Assembly (NCBI GenBank): GCA_009667805.1
Contig: CM019067.1
Location: 246,113,721 to 246,177,720 of the forward strand
DNA: 64,000 nucleotides
Reading direction: 5' to 3'
Origin: Leptobrachium leishanense
Taxonomy: Eukaryota > Chordata > Amphibia > Anura > Megophryidae
Position numbers and translations under genes: made by a program. This document shows, one piece after another, positions 40,701 to 55,700 of the stretch; the first letter of the stretch is position 1, and each line of letters opens with the position of its first letter. The notes below the pieces were generated by a model that was not told the DNA's origin, made no database searches, and worked only from the letters and a program-made list of their open reading frames with translations.

Positions 40701-43700
40701 GCAATTATTTATCCTATATTTACCGGCCTCCGTCTGCGGTAGGGCTGTGTGCAGAGTCAGCAGGGACTGTGTACGGACTCAGCAGGAGGTTCCTCCAGGC
40801 CACGTTAGGATCGCGGCTGAGCCATCTTGTCAGCAGTGGGGTGCCACTGCCAGAGGGTGCACCGTGGCTTTGATTCCCTTCCCGATGGGTGTTTAGTCCA
40901 GAATAGAGTGAGAGTCCGTGTTAACGAAAGGGCGGGCAGCTGCGTGCGTGCGTGTCACGTGGTTCAGCCAGTCAGGTGGTACTGAGACTCAGTACCACCT
41001 GACTGGCGTGACCTGCACGCACGCAGCCTCACCAGGAGCCAGGCAGCTCAATGACAAATTTCTATCACTGCAGTGCTGGTTAAGGAAAGGTCCACTTTAA
41101 ACAGCAGTAAGCAGACAGGGCTTCATATTCTGCTGATAAACACCCCCCCCCCCCTTTACCTGCCGTTTATTATCATCTCTCTCTGCACACAAATCACATC
41201 CCTCTCCTAGAGCTGCTGCGGGGCAGGGGAGGAGCTATGGAGGGAGAAGGGGATTTTTATTCTATTCGATTTTATTCCGTATGCAAACGCCCTGCTCCGC
41301 TGCTCGTTGTTTGAGAACACATCTCAAAGCTGACACACAGTGACAGTGGCACCTCCTAGTACCCCCTAATGACACCCCAATAATCACTGGTACCTGGGGC
41401 GGCCCGCCCTCCGCCACTCCCCTAAGTACACCACTGCTCTGTGAAATGCTCACACACAAGTTTGGTGAACTGCCAGCAAGTACAGTGCCGTTTGAAGGCA
41501 GTGCAAATCCCCATAAAGAAGTAATGATTAATCTATTCAAAGAACACCAAACAGCAGAGAAATGGCAGTGAAATGCCCTGATGTTCGGTGGTTTCAATCA
41601 GCAGGTTTATTCAGGCGAACCCCATAGGTTTCAATGTTAAAAATATTCCCGTTTTTATGCAATATCTAATAAACCATTTCTTATTTTAATCTGCAGTAAA
41701 AAGTCTTGATTTTTTTTGTACCTTTTAGTCATTTTTCCGATTTTTTTGCAAAATTCCCCCCCTTTTTTTAAATAAAGTTTTTTCTTTTTTCTGTAACAGA
41801 ACTTTTTATTGTCAATCATAGGATCTTATATGTAAATTCCAGACATTTTCGTTCAGTAGTTCTTTTGAAAACAGCAGGCCACGGGTTTGCGGTGGCAGCA
41901 TTCAGCGGCCGACTCCATGCACCTTGGGGACCATGCGGTGAATGGTGAATTCACTGCAGGGTGGGGAAATTTTATTCCCCGAAGTGCAGGGAACTACAGA
42001 ACACCAAAATGTTAGCGTCATTTCGGTGCTCTGTGAGTAACCCATTTAGTGGTGAGGTTTTTTGCTGCCCCCTGAAAAGTGAAAGCCTAGGCCTTGCCTA
42101 CCCAGGACATATTTGAAAATGAGTGAAATCTCAATGAATCCTTCCTTGTAAAATAATTTGCAAAAGTAAAAAAAAAAAAAAAATATATATATTTTTTTTA
42201 TTTAGGGATGGGGCCACCCGGTGCGGGCCGCCCCCCCTGGAAAGTGCCGCCATAGGCCTAGTCGGCCTAGGCCAAAATACACCACTGAGTGGAACTACAA
42301 AATCAAAGTCTTAAAATACTTACTATTGCATGTAGTACTGACGTGCATACATCTGTTGCCACCACATCATCTGTAAAGGGCTGATGGCCGTGTACGCTGG
42401 AAACACAGAAGGACCTCCTTGCCCAGGAATAGGATTTGCCACAGGTCTACAAAGAAACCACAAAATTTTTTTGATTTGTTTTTACCTGGAAAATAGCATA
42501 TCATTTAGGGAGAGAAACTTTTATCGTACAACCCCCCCCCCCCCACCTGTAAGTAATGGATTCCATTGTTTTCACATGCTACCATCAACCCCCCCCTTCC
42601 CACAGCTTCACCCAGATCATTGTTATCTGAGTCCTAAGCCATTGTTCGAATGCTGGGCGTGTTTCCATGGTTTCCGTACCTTCCAGTGTGCGTGTTTATT
42701 TCAAATTGTAAAGTGAAAAATAAAAAAAAAGAGTTTCAATTTTGTTTTCAACCTGCAAGGATCTCCTGTGTTTCAACGGGTTCTGGGCCAGAAGCAGTAC
42801 TCCTGCGGCATACTGGCAGCAAGGGGAGCAGACTGCATGTGGACACGTTACACTTGTACAATCCTCCCCCACCCCATTTTATTCCTTTGTTAGTTTGGTT
42901 GAAATGAGTAACGTTACACTGGAGACAGATAAGTGGCTTGAAAGGAACACTATGGGAACACCCCTCCTTTTTTTCCCTTAAATGAATGTGCAGATGCTTC
43001 TAACAACAGGTGCACAATTATTTTTATTAATAGTTCATTAGTTACAAATACTCTTTTTGCCCCAGCATCATTGGGCTACCCCTCTTCCTCCAGGGCTTCC
43101 AAATGCAGATGTTCCTGGAGGCATTTGTGTGTGAATGGCACATGCACACTTGCACAATCAACAGATTGCTCCAAATTCAGCTGCAGCAGAGCAAAACATG
43201 CTGAGGTCATCGGTCTCCAAGTTCATCCTAGGCAGACGGATATTCAAAATCCCCTCTGCAGGGGAACAACTGTGTGGGCTGAATAATCGGTGATCCAAAG
43301 AGTTGGGAGCATGCTTATCCCACTCTGAACACCTGAAGTGGTCAGAGTGAGTAGTCCCCTTAACTCCATAGTGACCAGGCTGTTTCACCATTGTCTGTCC
43401 GAAAGTACCCACTGCTGTTTTTACATTTCTGCGCTGTTTGTGTTAAGCTCGAATTTTCCTCTTACTCGACTAAGGAACCCACACACATTATATACACCTT
43501 TGTTTCGCCATTAAATGGACTTACTAAAAGATACAATTATTTTCATCATATCGTATAAGTAATAAGTTACTAACAGGGTTATTCAGAGAGGTGAAAACCA
43601 GGAGAATGACCGAAGAAGTGAAAATTATAGGTCAAGATAGTCGATTTGGAAAGTGAGATAAATGGGAGAAATTTTCTGGTTTGGCTATTCTGACCTAGAA

Positions 43701-46700
43701 TTTTCACTTCTCCGGTCATTCTCCTGGTTTTCATCTCTCTCTGAATAGCTGTGTATAAAAAAAATAAAAATTTAGAAATATGATGAAAAATGGGAAGAAA
43801 AGGAAAAAAAGGAGGTGGAACAAAAAAAAAACCACTTTTGAACTTTTATCCCCAAAATCTACAACCATCAAAAAGACCCTGGCTAAATAGTTTCAAAATT
43901 TGTCCTGAGTTTGGAAATACCCAATGTTTACATGTGTTTTTTTGCTTTTAACCCTTTCACTGCTGAGCCAGGTCACCTCTGTGTGCGGAGCTGATTTTGA
44001 CAGTTTTGTGCTCATCAAGCTTAAACGCGATTTGATATCATGTTTTATTATACAACCCAGACAAAATGTTTTTTTTAATAATATATAGAACACACAAAAC
44101 CTGGCCATGCTCTGGCCTTACCAAACATGACCCTCTAGCTGCCAACGATGGGGAAAAATGGGGGTCCAAAAGACCCCCCATCTCCACCATAGGGATTTAG
44201 GAAATCCCTGAGCAGCTAAGAGCCAATTGCCCACGACATCCAAGATGAGGAGTTAATGCCATGACATACAGGGTACGTTCTTTGTCATAAAAGTTTTTGT
44301 AGGATGTACCATGTACGTCATTGGTCACTATGGGGTTAATTAATAGAATATATATATATATATATATTATAAGTGACCCTGCACACCACAAACAAGTTTC
44401 TTCTGCTCCTCATGGTGAGGGAAGTTCCTATGGGAACTGAAACGTCGAGCTATATGATGTATTTGTAATAAACTACTATTTTATATATTCTACAAAGCCT
44501 CTGTGTGCATCTGAAAATTAAGAGATGTATATCTATATAATCCCATCTATCCATCTAAGATTCTCTGTGCTGTGAGGCGTTAGGGTGTAAAGTATGAGAA
44601 CAAACCTTTACAAAATACATCGGATCCTATTTTAGAAGCATCAGTTTATTCTTCATTGAAAAACAGGGGGTGGAATACTTACTCTTGTCGAAAGTAAGGA
44701 AAAGGCTGAGTATGTAAGGAGTTGGCATACATGTGAGAAGCATGTCTATTTCTGAGGTTATCTTGAGGCATTAGGTTGGGTGTTGATGGCAACTCTTGAG
44801 CTGGTGACACAGTAGAGGCTGATCCTGAGTGTTCTGCATTCTAACGAAAAAAAAACAAATTAAATTCACGAAAGAAAAAAAAATACAACCTTTGTAGTGT
44901 TTGAGGTGGTCACGTACAAATCTGTTAAAGTAAGGCTTCTTAAATTCTTATGCAATATGGAAACCGTTGACTTGCAGGTTTTGTTCAGTAGAAAAAGAAA
45001 CCCTGCAGCCCCACGATACAGACAGACATTTGGATGGAGGTCAAAGTCTTGGTGTCAGAGGTCTTTGGATGGTGTGTCCCACTTTGATCTTACATATTTA
45101 TTCTGCCACTGGAACTTATTTCTCGTAATAAAAACAGGCTCTAGGTTGAATCTAGCAGCACACTACCAATACCCTTGATACAAAAAAGGGACTGGAGGGC
45201 GTCCCCCCCCCCCTTTTTTTTTTTTAATTCCTCTTTTCCTTTTCACGCTCATATTCTCTATTTCGATGAGTACAACTGCACTTACAATATTATAATGACC
45301 AGTTAACAATATGACTAAACAAAATACAAAAATCATGAGGTCTATCAGAAAAAAAAAAAAAAAAAAAAAAATTGTAACCATTCCCACTGTTAAGGCTGGG
45401 GTCAGACAAGCGCACTATGTGCACCCGTACTGCCTTCCGGCGTCCATCACAGCGTTGTGACTTGTGAGTGATGCAGCGTCGGGCCGGCAACACGCTGTTG
45501 CTCGCGCATGAATTGCGTGCACAACAGCGGCCGCGCTGCATCCGTGCAGCAAGCCTCCCTGTCAAAGCGCGATGACAGAGCTGCAAAGCGCGATCCTCCA
45601 TAGGACGATCGTGCCTTGCAGCGCTGAGTGCACTAACTGCGCTCAGCGAGGCGGCCAGACGGGCGTCAAAGAGTGAAAGGAACATCCACTCTCGCAGATG
45701 TTCCTTCCGCTCGTAAAAACGCTCGTCTGACCCCAGCCTAAGAGTTTCTGTTATTTGCATTCTTGTCCTGTAACATTATGTCATTTATCATCGTTCAGTT
45801 TGATTTTTTTTCCATTTCCTGTTCTGTTTTCCAAGGCTCCAGTTTCCTTTTGCTATCAAAGTTATTGGGTTTTCACTTTGTTCAAAGATAGAGGTGAAAT
45901 GCTCACCGCGGACAATTTATACGCAATACTAAGCTGCGGTTGTTTCATAAACATTCTAGACTTTCTTTTATTGGTTACTATTGGACTGTACCACATTGCC
46001 TTTTTCTCAAGTGTGTGCATTCATGTTGTGGTAGAGTCCAAGTCTGCTGTAAATGTAACCGGAGCTCTGCTAAAACTACCAACTCCATAGACTGTAATGG
46101 CTTTAGTAAGTTTAGCGGAGCTCCGGTTTCATTTAGACTTGACTCATTGTCTGGTTTCTTTTCTTTCTTGCTGAGGTTTCAGCAAAGGAGAAAAAAACTA
46201 AAAAATAAAAATTGTAATACTTTCCTCTGTCTCTTTAATAAAACGTAGACTTCCTGTCAGAGTTCAGGAAATAAAAACAGTTTCTTTGTGCAGACATCTG
46301 TTGACCTGTAATTACTGTATATGGTACCTACAATCTGTAAAACACAGGCCGCTGTGTGAGGTTTCCTCCGCTCCCTGGGTTCAGAACATTCCTCAGACCA
46401 GCTGTGTCACCTCGTGGTACCCCCCCCCTCCCCGATGTCACCTTCCCTCCCCGGCCTCCACGTAGGAGCAGTGGAACAAGACAAGTCACGGTGGCCCCAT
46501 TCCGTTCAGATATTGGATCCAACATGAACCACGCATGCGCGGAGCCAGTCACCCACATGGATGACGCCTCGGGAAAGCATCAGGATGTACCGGCGCCCAG
46601 TAATTACGCATGACGCCGTCGCCTGCAGATCCTCCTATGGCGCTAGAAGATGCTGAGAGGGTGAGCCTTTACTCAGTTATCTATTATTTGAGCGAATGTA

Positions 46701-49700
46701 TTGAGCTGGTATAACCTCCCTGATTTACCTCTGGATGGATTTCCTTGATTTTGACCCTGCATGCTTGCTTTCTGCTTTTTGCTTGTACAGCATTGTTGTC
46801 TGTTCCCCGCCTACGGACCTCTGCTTGGCCATTACATTGCTTGCTTTCTACCGATTGTCCTGGTGCTGTGAATACCAACTACTCTTTTGGACTAATCCTT
46901 TCCAGATACTATGACATGGACGATACTCCTGACGCTACAGATACCAGTAGACTGGCAGCGTACATATATTCCTCTCCCAAATCTGGGGTCTGTCTCGTAC
47001 AGGCAAATTACATCTGGTTCCACTGTTCCCACGAGGGCATGGTGTCACCTTACATACTGAAAGCTGCTGTGTTGTAGATCACAATGAATTTTCAGAGGTG
47101 TCAGAAGATCCTTAAAAACAACTGCTTGACTGCGGTGATGTAGTTTAGCAGAACAAACCAGTACACAATGTAGAAGCAATAGCACCCAACGCTTCCCATC
47201 TCAGCAGAGGTAGATCATCAAGGCTTGACAGTTTCATTAGCTTATCAGTAAAATAGAAAACCACAGCTTGAATAAAGTGCAAACCGAGAGGACTGTCTTC
47301 AGCGTTACTTACTGAAACGTGATCAGTTTCTAATCTTCTGCTGGTGTTTGCAGTTCTACTTTTATCCCTGCTAGAGCTGGCTTTGGGAGAGCTAGGAGGA
47401 GTCCTGGAGGCACACACTAAATGAACCATGTGATACTCATCTTGCTGCAGTGAAGAAAAACAAAATTATATAAAAATATGCATACACACAAAAAGTCTAA
47501 TATTCAACAGCAATGGACCGCAATCAAGTCATTTCAGAGGTCAGTCTGAACATCCTTTCATATGATCAACACTCGATCTATCAGATTGGCTTGAACGTTT
47601 GTAGTTAAAAAACATTTGGAGGCGACTATTACAGCTATACAATGTCATATGGGTTTTATAAAAACCTCTACCTGAATCTCACTCTTGTCAAATGTAAAAC
47701 TGGATGATCAGAATATACAGACTAGGTAAAGGGATTCTATCACTTACATTACACTGTAAATGATTATGTGTGCATTACAAACAATTCCCATTATAAAAAC
47801 ACTTGCTGTTTTTTTATTTCAAGTAATTACATGTAAAAAGGAAAAATAAAATTGAGGTATTTTACCTCCAGGTTCCAGTTTCTGGATCTTTCCCATGATG
47901 CAACATTTACCAAAACCTTTGCTTTGTGACTCTTGTTTTTTTAATCTACAATACATACCAGTTAATGAGGTAGAGGATGGAATGTTTAGATAAGAGCTGG
48001 CAGCTCAATGAGATATGACAGGGAGTTTACAATACTTCTAATCTACCCCCTGGTGATGTCCTTTGAATACACCCACACAATACAATGATGGGAGTCGGCT
48101 GCCTGACCAATAGACTCCATTATATGGTCAAAACCACAAAGTGAGGAGCAAGTGAAGCAAAGATGGGGGAGGGGGGCAGTTTACAACACAAAGGAGCACA
48201 TACATGTATCACTGAGTGCATCCGGAGTAAAATATTTTCTTAGCTAAACAAAGCACATGTAAGATATCAGCAACATCAAATGAACACAATAAAGATATTT
48301 CATTTTTTGGTGGTAGCGTTCCTTAAGGCTGGCCATCCACTGGGTTGTCCACTGGAAGGGTAAGACAGCCAAACTGAAAAAAAAAAAAAAAAAACAACCC
48401 GGAGCCAAAGACAAGGGATCTCTGCCGCTGTCCCTGCTGCTGAAAATGCTTATTAAAGCACTTTCAGCACCAGGGCTAGCACCAGAATTCCCTGCAGGTC
48501 TTTGACACCGTTCGCAGGTGATTTCGATTTTTTTCATTCGGTGGCCAAGGGAAAAAACACACTGCTTTTTAAAAAGTTAAATACTAAATTTCAATACAAT
48601 AAAAAGGCTTTTGCTGCAAATGAAAAGAATAGATGGTTGAATAAAACAAATTAAAATCGAATATATTTTACATTGAATCCTATGGGATACGCCTGTCGAA
48701 CTGAATCCCTTCTCTATGGGACAATTTCCCTGCCGCTGCACGGCTGCAGCTATACAATTCATCTTTTTATTCATGTAACTTGCCAGCTTCATCTTAAAAA
48801 TCCCATTCAAATGGGGAAGATCGCTAGTCTGTTGTAGTCACACGAAGTCGTTCGATGGAAGTTGGAGGCAGTGGACGGGGGGGGGGGGGGGGCTGAATCT
48901 CCTGCATGCTGTGGAATTGGTCAGACAATGATGGACAACGCCGGACAATCGCATGATCGCACAAATACGGATTCAGTGGACGGCCACGGACTTTATTGAA
49001 AAAGACACCCCAGCCTAGGGATACACCTGATTTTGATTTTCAGAACGGATACAGATTATCGACAGCTTTTCCGCCCAATAGCTGCTGCCGATATTCTGTA
49101 AATTATAAATCGTGAAAAAAAATGAAACCCAAATCTGATGTTATGCCAGTAACGGAATGTATTTAGTAAAATTTTAAATACTGCTCTATGCCCGTTTAAT
49201 TTAATAATAAAAAATATTTTAAAAAAAAATGTATTTAACCCTTTCGCTTTTCGCTGCCGAGGCATTTCCCGCCTCTGTGCTGAGCTGATTTTTACAGATT
49301 TTGCTCATCATGTTTAAACGTGTTTTGAAGGCTTATTTTAGTATATGACCCAGACATATTATATATCGTTCTTTCCGTCAGACTCGGCAGATTCATAATA
49401 TGTCATTATTATATGTATACGTCATGACCTGTCTGTATATTAATACAAAAAATGCAATAAAATATGAGTTCAATAATTTACAACGTGTAAAGAGTTTTTT
49501 TTTTTCACATTTTAACATGCGAGCAATTGCGGTTATATTTTGTATGGGGTGCGCTTGTTAAAAAAATTAGAGATGGGGTCTCGTTACATTTTTTTTTGGG
49601 GAAAATTACGCGATTTTTAACAAACGCACCGCATACAAAAATTGTTAGTGCAGCATCATTGTTCACATTATAATTGAAATGGGAACAATATTGCTGCATT

Positions 49701-52700
49701 AACGAACCAAAAGAATTTTTTTTTTTTTTTTTTAATTATTTTTGTTTATTTTTTTATTTTTATTTTTTATTTTTTTTAAAAAACTTTTTTCAGTCAAGTT
49801 TGGAATTGTTGGAACGGCCATGCTCTGGCCGATCCAACAATACCAAACATTAACCCCTAACTGCCACGGATCGGGAGTTCATTGGAACCCCCTATCTCCA
49901 CCATTGGTGGCAGTTAGGGGTTAACTCCAGGACTGGCGTCATCGTGCTATGCACGATGACGCCAGTCCCGGAAAGCTTGGCCGACATCCAAGATGTCGGC
50001 CAGCTCCGGGAAAGGATCACGAACCGGCGCTTTTCAGCGCCGATTCGTGATCCAGCCCCCATGGGGTTAATTCCAGGTACCGTTAGGAAGGGCAGGCTGT
50101 GCCCTTCCAAACGGTGCCTGGATTAACCCCCGCAACGCCGGCGATCGGGAGGGAGAGAGGTCCGAAGAACTCCCCCCTTCAGGCGCCTCCTCCGCACATG
50201 CGGGGGGGGGGCGCCCTGAATTCGGTGTCATCGCGCCGCCGCATCGAGGATGTCAGCCCGCACCGGGGGTCCCACCGATCGGCCAGAACCAGGCCGAACG
50301 CTGGCCCCAAAGGGAGGACGCGCTCACTGCAAGGATTGTTACCTGCGGGTGGACGCGCTGAGCGCGTCCAAAGCAGCGAAGGGGTTAAGCATTTATTTCT
50401 ACAAATGATTTGGCCACATCTAGACTCTGGCCTTTGCAATGATACCTCACATGACCCTGTAGGTAAGGGGCCTCCAACCTCAGCCCTCCAGATGCTTTGG
50501 AACCATATTTCCCATGAAGCTCAGCCTCGAGGAAAATGTAGTTACAAGACATCCGGAGGGCCAAGGTTGCTGACCCCAGCTGTAGGACATATGGTGCCAG
50601 AGATACAGGGATCCAATATCCCCTGCATTTCCTGGTCAGGGAATTCCCTGCTAGATGGGAAGGAAGCCCCATTTCTGACACCATCACAGCCATGGGCAAT
50701 ACTGTCAGTGAACGGGGGTGGGGGGGGGTGGGGGAGAAGACCTACAGCAAGGGCTGACATCCAAGAACTAGGGCTGCAACTAACAATTTTCATAATCAGT
50801 CAAAAAAAAAAAAAAAAAATAATAAATATCGGGCAACTAATCGATTCATCCGATAAGAATTTCTTTTTTTAATTAAAGTTTAAAAAATATAAATATGGAA
50901 TCCAGACGTGGACCCCTTGCTCGAGGTGCCTCGAGGGGTGTCCGCTATACCCTCCTGACGAGGCCTAACAAGGCCGAAACGATCGTCGGGGGTTGCTGCA
51001 TCTCGTGCAGGGATGACATCCTTGGCAAATCAGTACTGACCACCCTTTCTGTGTGAGAGCAAGCTGATTTGCATATGGAGCATTCGTCCCTGTAATTGCA
51101 CAATCGAGCAAATGGGAGGGAATCGAGATGGGGCAATGGACCATAACCAAGTGAGGAAGGGAGCGAGTTTGGCAAGAGACTGAATCTGAGTGTGAGAGGA
51201 TATTTGCAGGAAGGGACTGGACCAAAAGAGGAATGGCAGCTCCCAGACTTTAGAGAGAGAGAGGAAGGGAGGGTGGGTTGTGGCACAGGACTCCATCTCC
51301 AAGATCAAATAAGACACCGGCGGTACAGCAGCTCCACCCAGTGGCAGTAGCCCTGTTGTGATAGTTTTTTTTTCATTTACAAAAGTAGCAGAACTAACTA
51401 TTTCTAACATAACCCTAAAACTAAATCTCAGCGAGTAAAGCAGCCGGCACATCTTTTCCAATCAGCTGCCAAGCAACGTCTGGTTATTAACTTTTAAACT
51501 TTGTTACACACTGTTTTGTCAGTCTGTGGATGCCTGACCCTAATCTATTAATCAAGGAGACTAGTTGACGACTATTTTCATTATCGATTAGTTGTTTCAG
51601 CACTACCAAGATGTCAGCCTGCTGTAGTAGAAGCCCCATATCAGCACTGAGCTGCAGGACATTGTGCATCGTGGCTGAGGGGAGCCGCCTTGGCTAGTTT
51701 TTGGCAAATAAAAGCCCAATACCGATTCTCTGTATTTTGGTCGAATATCGGTTCCACCCCTAGCCATTGCGTATTAGTACATTATCTGAACTGCAGGATT
51801 CAGTAAAAAGAAATAATCAGTACACACACCCACCACAGACAGATACACACACAGCAAGTTTCAATTTACTTACTTTCCTGAGAACATCTTTCAGCTGGAG
51901 ATGGTCAAGGAGGAGTTTCCCAGAATAAACAAGCCTCTGATCCTTCGTCATCTAAAAAGGAGAGGGAAACATGCAATTACTAACACCAGTCATAAACGGA
52001 AATCATTCAGTTTTCATGGGGACACATCCACGTAAATAACACACTCTTAACTATGGAGGATATTTTTAAACATACAGGGTGTCTGGATGAACTATATGCA
52101 ATACAAAAAAATATCTTGAAGTACTTACAGCTCTACAGCTTACAGCATTATAAAAAGGAAACAACGTGAGTTTTTTTTACTCCTTCGAATAGTCATTGAA
52201 TTTCAATGTGGGCACCCTAGGAGGCCCGGCAAATAGCCGAATGATACGATGCTTCATTCTACGTTGCTGGAAGCACAGTGTAACAAAAGTCCCAGCTTCC
52301 ATCACGTGGCTCTCAGGTGCTGGAAATCTGATCTTGATTCATTAGACAGTCAGGGTTATTCAAAGAGCGGTGAAAAGCCGGAGAGTGACTGGAGAATGGA
52401 AAATTCTAGGTCAAAATATCCAAACCAGAAAAATTATCCCATTTATCTCACTTTCCAAATCGGCTATTTTGACTTAGAATTTTCCATTCTCCAGTCATTC
52501 TCCTGCTTTTCACCTCTTTGAATAACCCTGAATGTTTTTGACACATTAACCCCACCGGAAGAAAATCATTGGGGTTAAATTTGGAAACTGGAGGCCAATC
52601 AATTGGTCTGTTTCTGCTGATCCATCACCATGGCATCTCATGATCCAAGTGATCACTACCAATGTGGTTGAAATGGTGTGGTGCCCCATTGTGTTGGAAC

Positions 52701-55700
52701 ACCATTTGAGGTGGCACTTGGGAGAGTGTAAACAGTTCCTGCATGTCCAGTCAAAAGACCCGTATGATCTTTTCCTCCGAAAAGATCTGATCAGCTTAAT
52801 CACATGCCTTCTCCTGCGCTGTCAATCTTCTCACCGGGCTCGTTTGCAGTCAGTTGGGATACTGACGAGTGAGCAGGCATGGGCAAAAAAAAAACCTTTG
52901 ATTCCCTCTGATGCAAACCATCACGTTCATATAACAGTATAATCCTTTCCATGAAGTACAGGTTTAATTTTTATGCAGGGTGTCTGGATGAATGGCATTT
53001 ACAGATGTGGCGCTTTGCAAACAAGATGCCTTCTCTGGCCAACCCGGCGCCCAGAGACCAATGTCACTACTCTATGCAAACTTACCTTCTCAGCTTGGCT
53101 TCCCAGACATACGGAGCTGGAAACAGGATTTACAAGTAAGTCTTGATTTATAGAACGGTCTTGAGACATGGAAAGGTTTCTCCACAGATACAAAGTCTCC
53201 AAATGATGGTAGAACACTCCTGCTAATTAGGCAAAAATGCCAGTGTGCTCCCAACAATAGTGGAGGCAGCCTGGTATCCATTTTTCCAGAAAGTTTGATT
53301 GACCGGTAGCCCTTAATCCGTTGATCCTCTTTCTGGTGAGATCCCTTTGTTTTATTTATTAGTCTTGCTGCTCCAGGGCCCAGGCAAAAAAGGTGGAAGT
53401 AGACAACCCCCAGATATCCAAAGGGCTCTCGAAAATTAAAGACACAAATATACTGATTAACTGCGTAATGTAACGCACAACATCCGAGTCATTTCAAAAG
53501 GAGTGGGGCCTGTATATGGAATACATGGGCTAGGCTGGTTGTAGGACATAATTGTGGATATTCCATGAAAAATACCTCTTTTGTGAGTGCGTGGGCGCTA
53601 CTAGGGATTCAGTAATATACAAAACCCAAGTGCGACAGGTTTGCGGAAAGGTTTATTTTAGGAGGTACAAATAAAACTGAAACAGTTACAAAAAAAAAGG
53701 ATAGCTACCTTGTAATCGCACGTGTTCGTTCACTTACCGGTACCAATCTGCCTGCAGAAACTGAAAGAAAGAATGAACAACCTTGGCCCTCCAGATGTTT
53801 TGGGACTGCATCTCCTATGATGCTCAGCCACTGACCCCTGCTCTAGATGCTGCTTAATGAGGTAGGTGCAAAGAATAAAGCACATACCAGTGTAGGTAAA
53901 CCGCAACCAACCTGTATCAAACTGCACTTGTCATGCTCAGTGCTGACACTGTCTCCTATAGGCCGTCTCCTTTAATGTCACATGACAGTCCTGATCAGAC
54001 CTCAGAAAAGGAGTGCAACAACAAGACCCATTAAACCGTATCTCCTTGCACAGATTGTTCGTTTTTTTTGACTGATGTAGATGGGAAATAAAATTTGTAA
54101 AATGAAAAAAATTGATACATGATATGAAAAACCATTTTGTCCGTCAAAAATGCAGTCCGTCTGACTATGTTCCATCACTCACAAAGCTACGCGGACGTGG
54201 CGCACTCTGAGCGTCCGTCCTAGCGGTTTGACGTTCTTGCCTAAATTGCGTCCGGTGCCACGTGCATTGTGCGTCCGCACTTCTTTGCGGGTCTCTATTG
54301 ATCATAATTTTATGCTACGACGGACGTTAAAATGTGTGGCAACACGGACATGATCACTGCTTTCGTCTGACATGGGCCTTAGAGTTACGAGATTTCAGAA
54401 AAGCTTTATAAACGGACTAGATGTAAAGCCTGCCCGGAGGACAGTCTATTGTTGTAGAGGATATGGCTGCCCAGTGCTCCCAATGATGTGGCTGTTTATC
54501 GCACACAGTCTCTGACCCCCAGCTCACACGGATATATTTGCCCCCCCAGCACACACTGATATATTTGCCCCCCCAGCTCACATGGGTATAATTGGCCCCA
54601 GCTCACATGGGTATAATTGGCCCCAGCTCACATGGGTATAATTGGCCCCAGCTCACATGGGTATAATTGGCCCCAGCTCACATGGGTATAATTGGCCCCA
54701 GCTCACATGGGTATAATTGGCCCCAGCTCACATGGGTATAATTGGCCCCAGCTCACATGGGTATAATTGGCCCCAGCTCACATGGGTATAATTGGCCCCA
54801 GCTCACATGGGTATAATTGGCCCCAGCTCACAGGCACTGCCCTGCAAGACGCTGCCGCGAGGGCATCTGGCTCTACAGGATGCGCACGCAGCCTACAGCC
54901 TGCTGCTGCGTGCACATCCTGGTCTCCTGGATGCGCACACAGCCTATAGCAGTCTGCGGCGAACGCATCCGGCTGTACAGGATGCACGCACAGTCTGCGG
55001 CGAGCGCATCCGGCTCTACAGGATGCGCACACAGCCTATACCCGTCTGCTGTGTGCGCATCCTGGTCTCCTGGATGCGCGCTGCTGACGGATAGAGCCTG
55101 CCCGCGCATCCGGTGTCTGTCCGTAGCGACGCATCAGGTTTCTGTTGGATGCGCGCGCAGCCAACAGAAACCGGATGTGCGGAGACGGACAAATGATTTT
55201 ATAGTTATAGATGCCTTACTGTGGTCTTATTAGTGAAAGCCTCATTCATGTATTTGGTGTGAGAACTACCTGTGCATAAACACAGATCATGGTTAGTCTG
55301 GTTGCATTTGTCACACCACCATTTGCAAAGGGGATGTGCATGCAACAAAAGAACTTAAAGGTCCTTCTATAAACATCTGTGCAGAGTGTGCGCACTGATA
55401 TCAAGTTACAGACTGAAATCCCAAGACAAAAAGCTCAGCAAGAGCAATTGCACAATCTCAATTATTCGGCAAGCATTTAACAAAGATTCAAACAGAATGC
55501 AGTTTGAAAATAAAAAAGGGAATATATTTAGGATATTGAAAAGGGAAAATTGGAAAAGGCACAAAAAAATAATTCAATGGGGTAAGAAACCATGAGGCAC
55601 GATCGCCTAAGCACCCGAAAGTGTTATCCCTATAATAACAAACGAATTAGAAAAATAGAACGAAGAAAAGGTACGGCGCTTCCCAGTGCAAATAGACTTT

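Larger units (their letters stand above)
39442..42287. mobile_element. Composite hAT-type element, 2.85 kb, 8-bp target duplication
   Basis: CAGTGGTGTATTTAGG at the left and AAAATACACCACTG at the right are inverted, and AGTGGAAC flanks both sides (39434-39441, 42288-42295). Inside are another hAT MITE, a satellite array, a perfect palindrome and a GGGGTTATTCA MITE; an extra TAAGTACACCACTG at 41422-41436 may be the end of a second family member. No transposase. The right boundary is 29 bases from HERPUD2 exon 5. Confidence 0.8.

Noticed and set aside
46340..47080. Possible extra gene or exon with open frames of 110 codons
   Set aside because: No family resemblance or consistent splice sites; it lies in intron 3 and reads like retroelement leader sequence.
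50099..50872. 257-codon plus-strand frame
   Set aside because: It spans a piggyBac-like element end, a hAT MITE and a poly-A run; no domain is recognisable.
49015..51775. A single large hAT element bounded by TAGGGATACACC and GGTTCCACCCCTA
   Set aside because: The ends look related but the flanks ACCCAGCC and GCCATTGC do not match, so one insertion cannot be supported.
54778..55233. Cys-rich repetitive frames on both strands
   Set aside because: They come from the tandem GC-rich repeat at 54840-55190 and mirror across strands.
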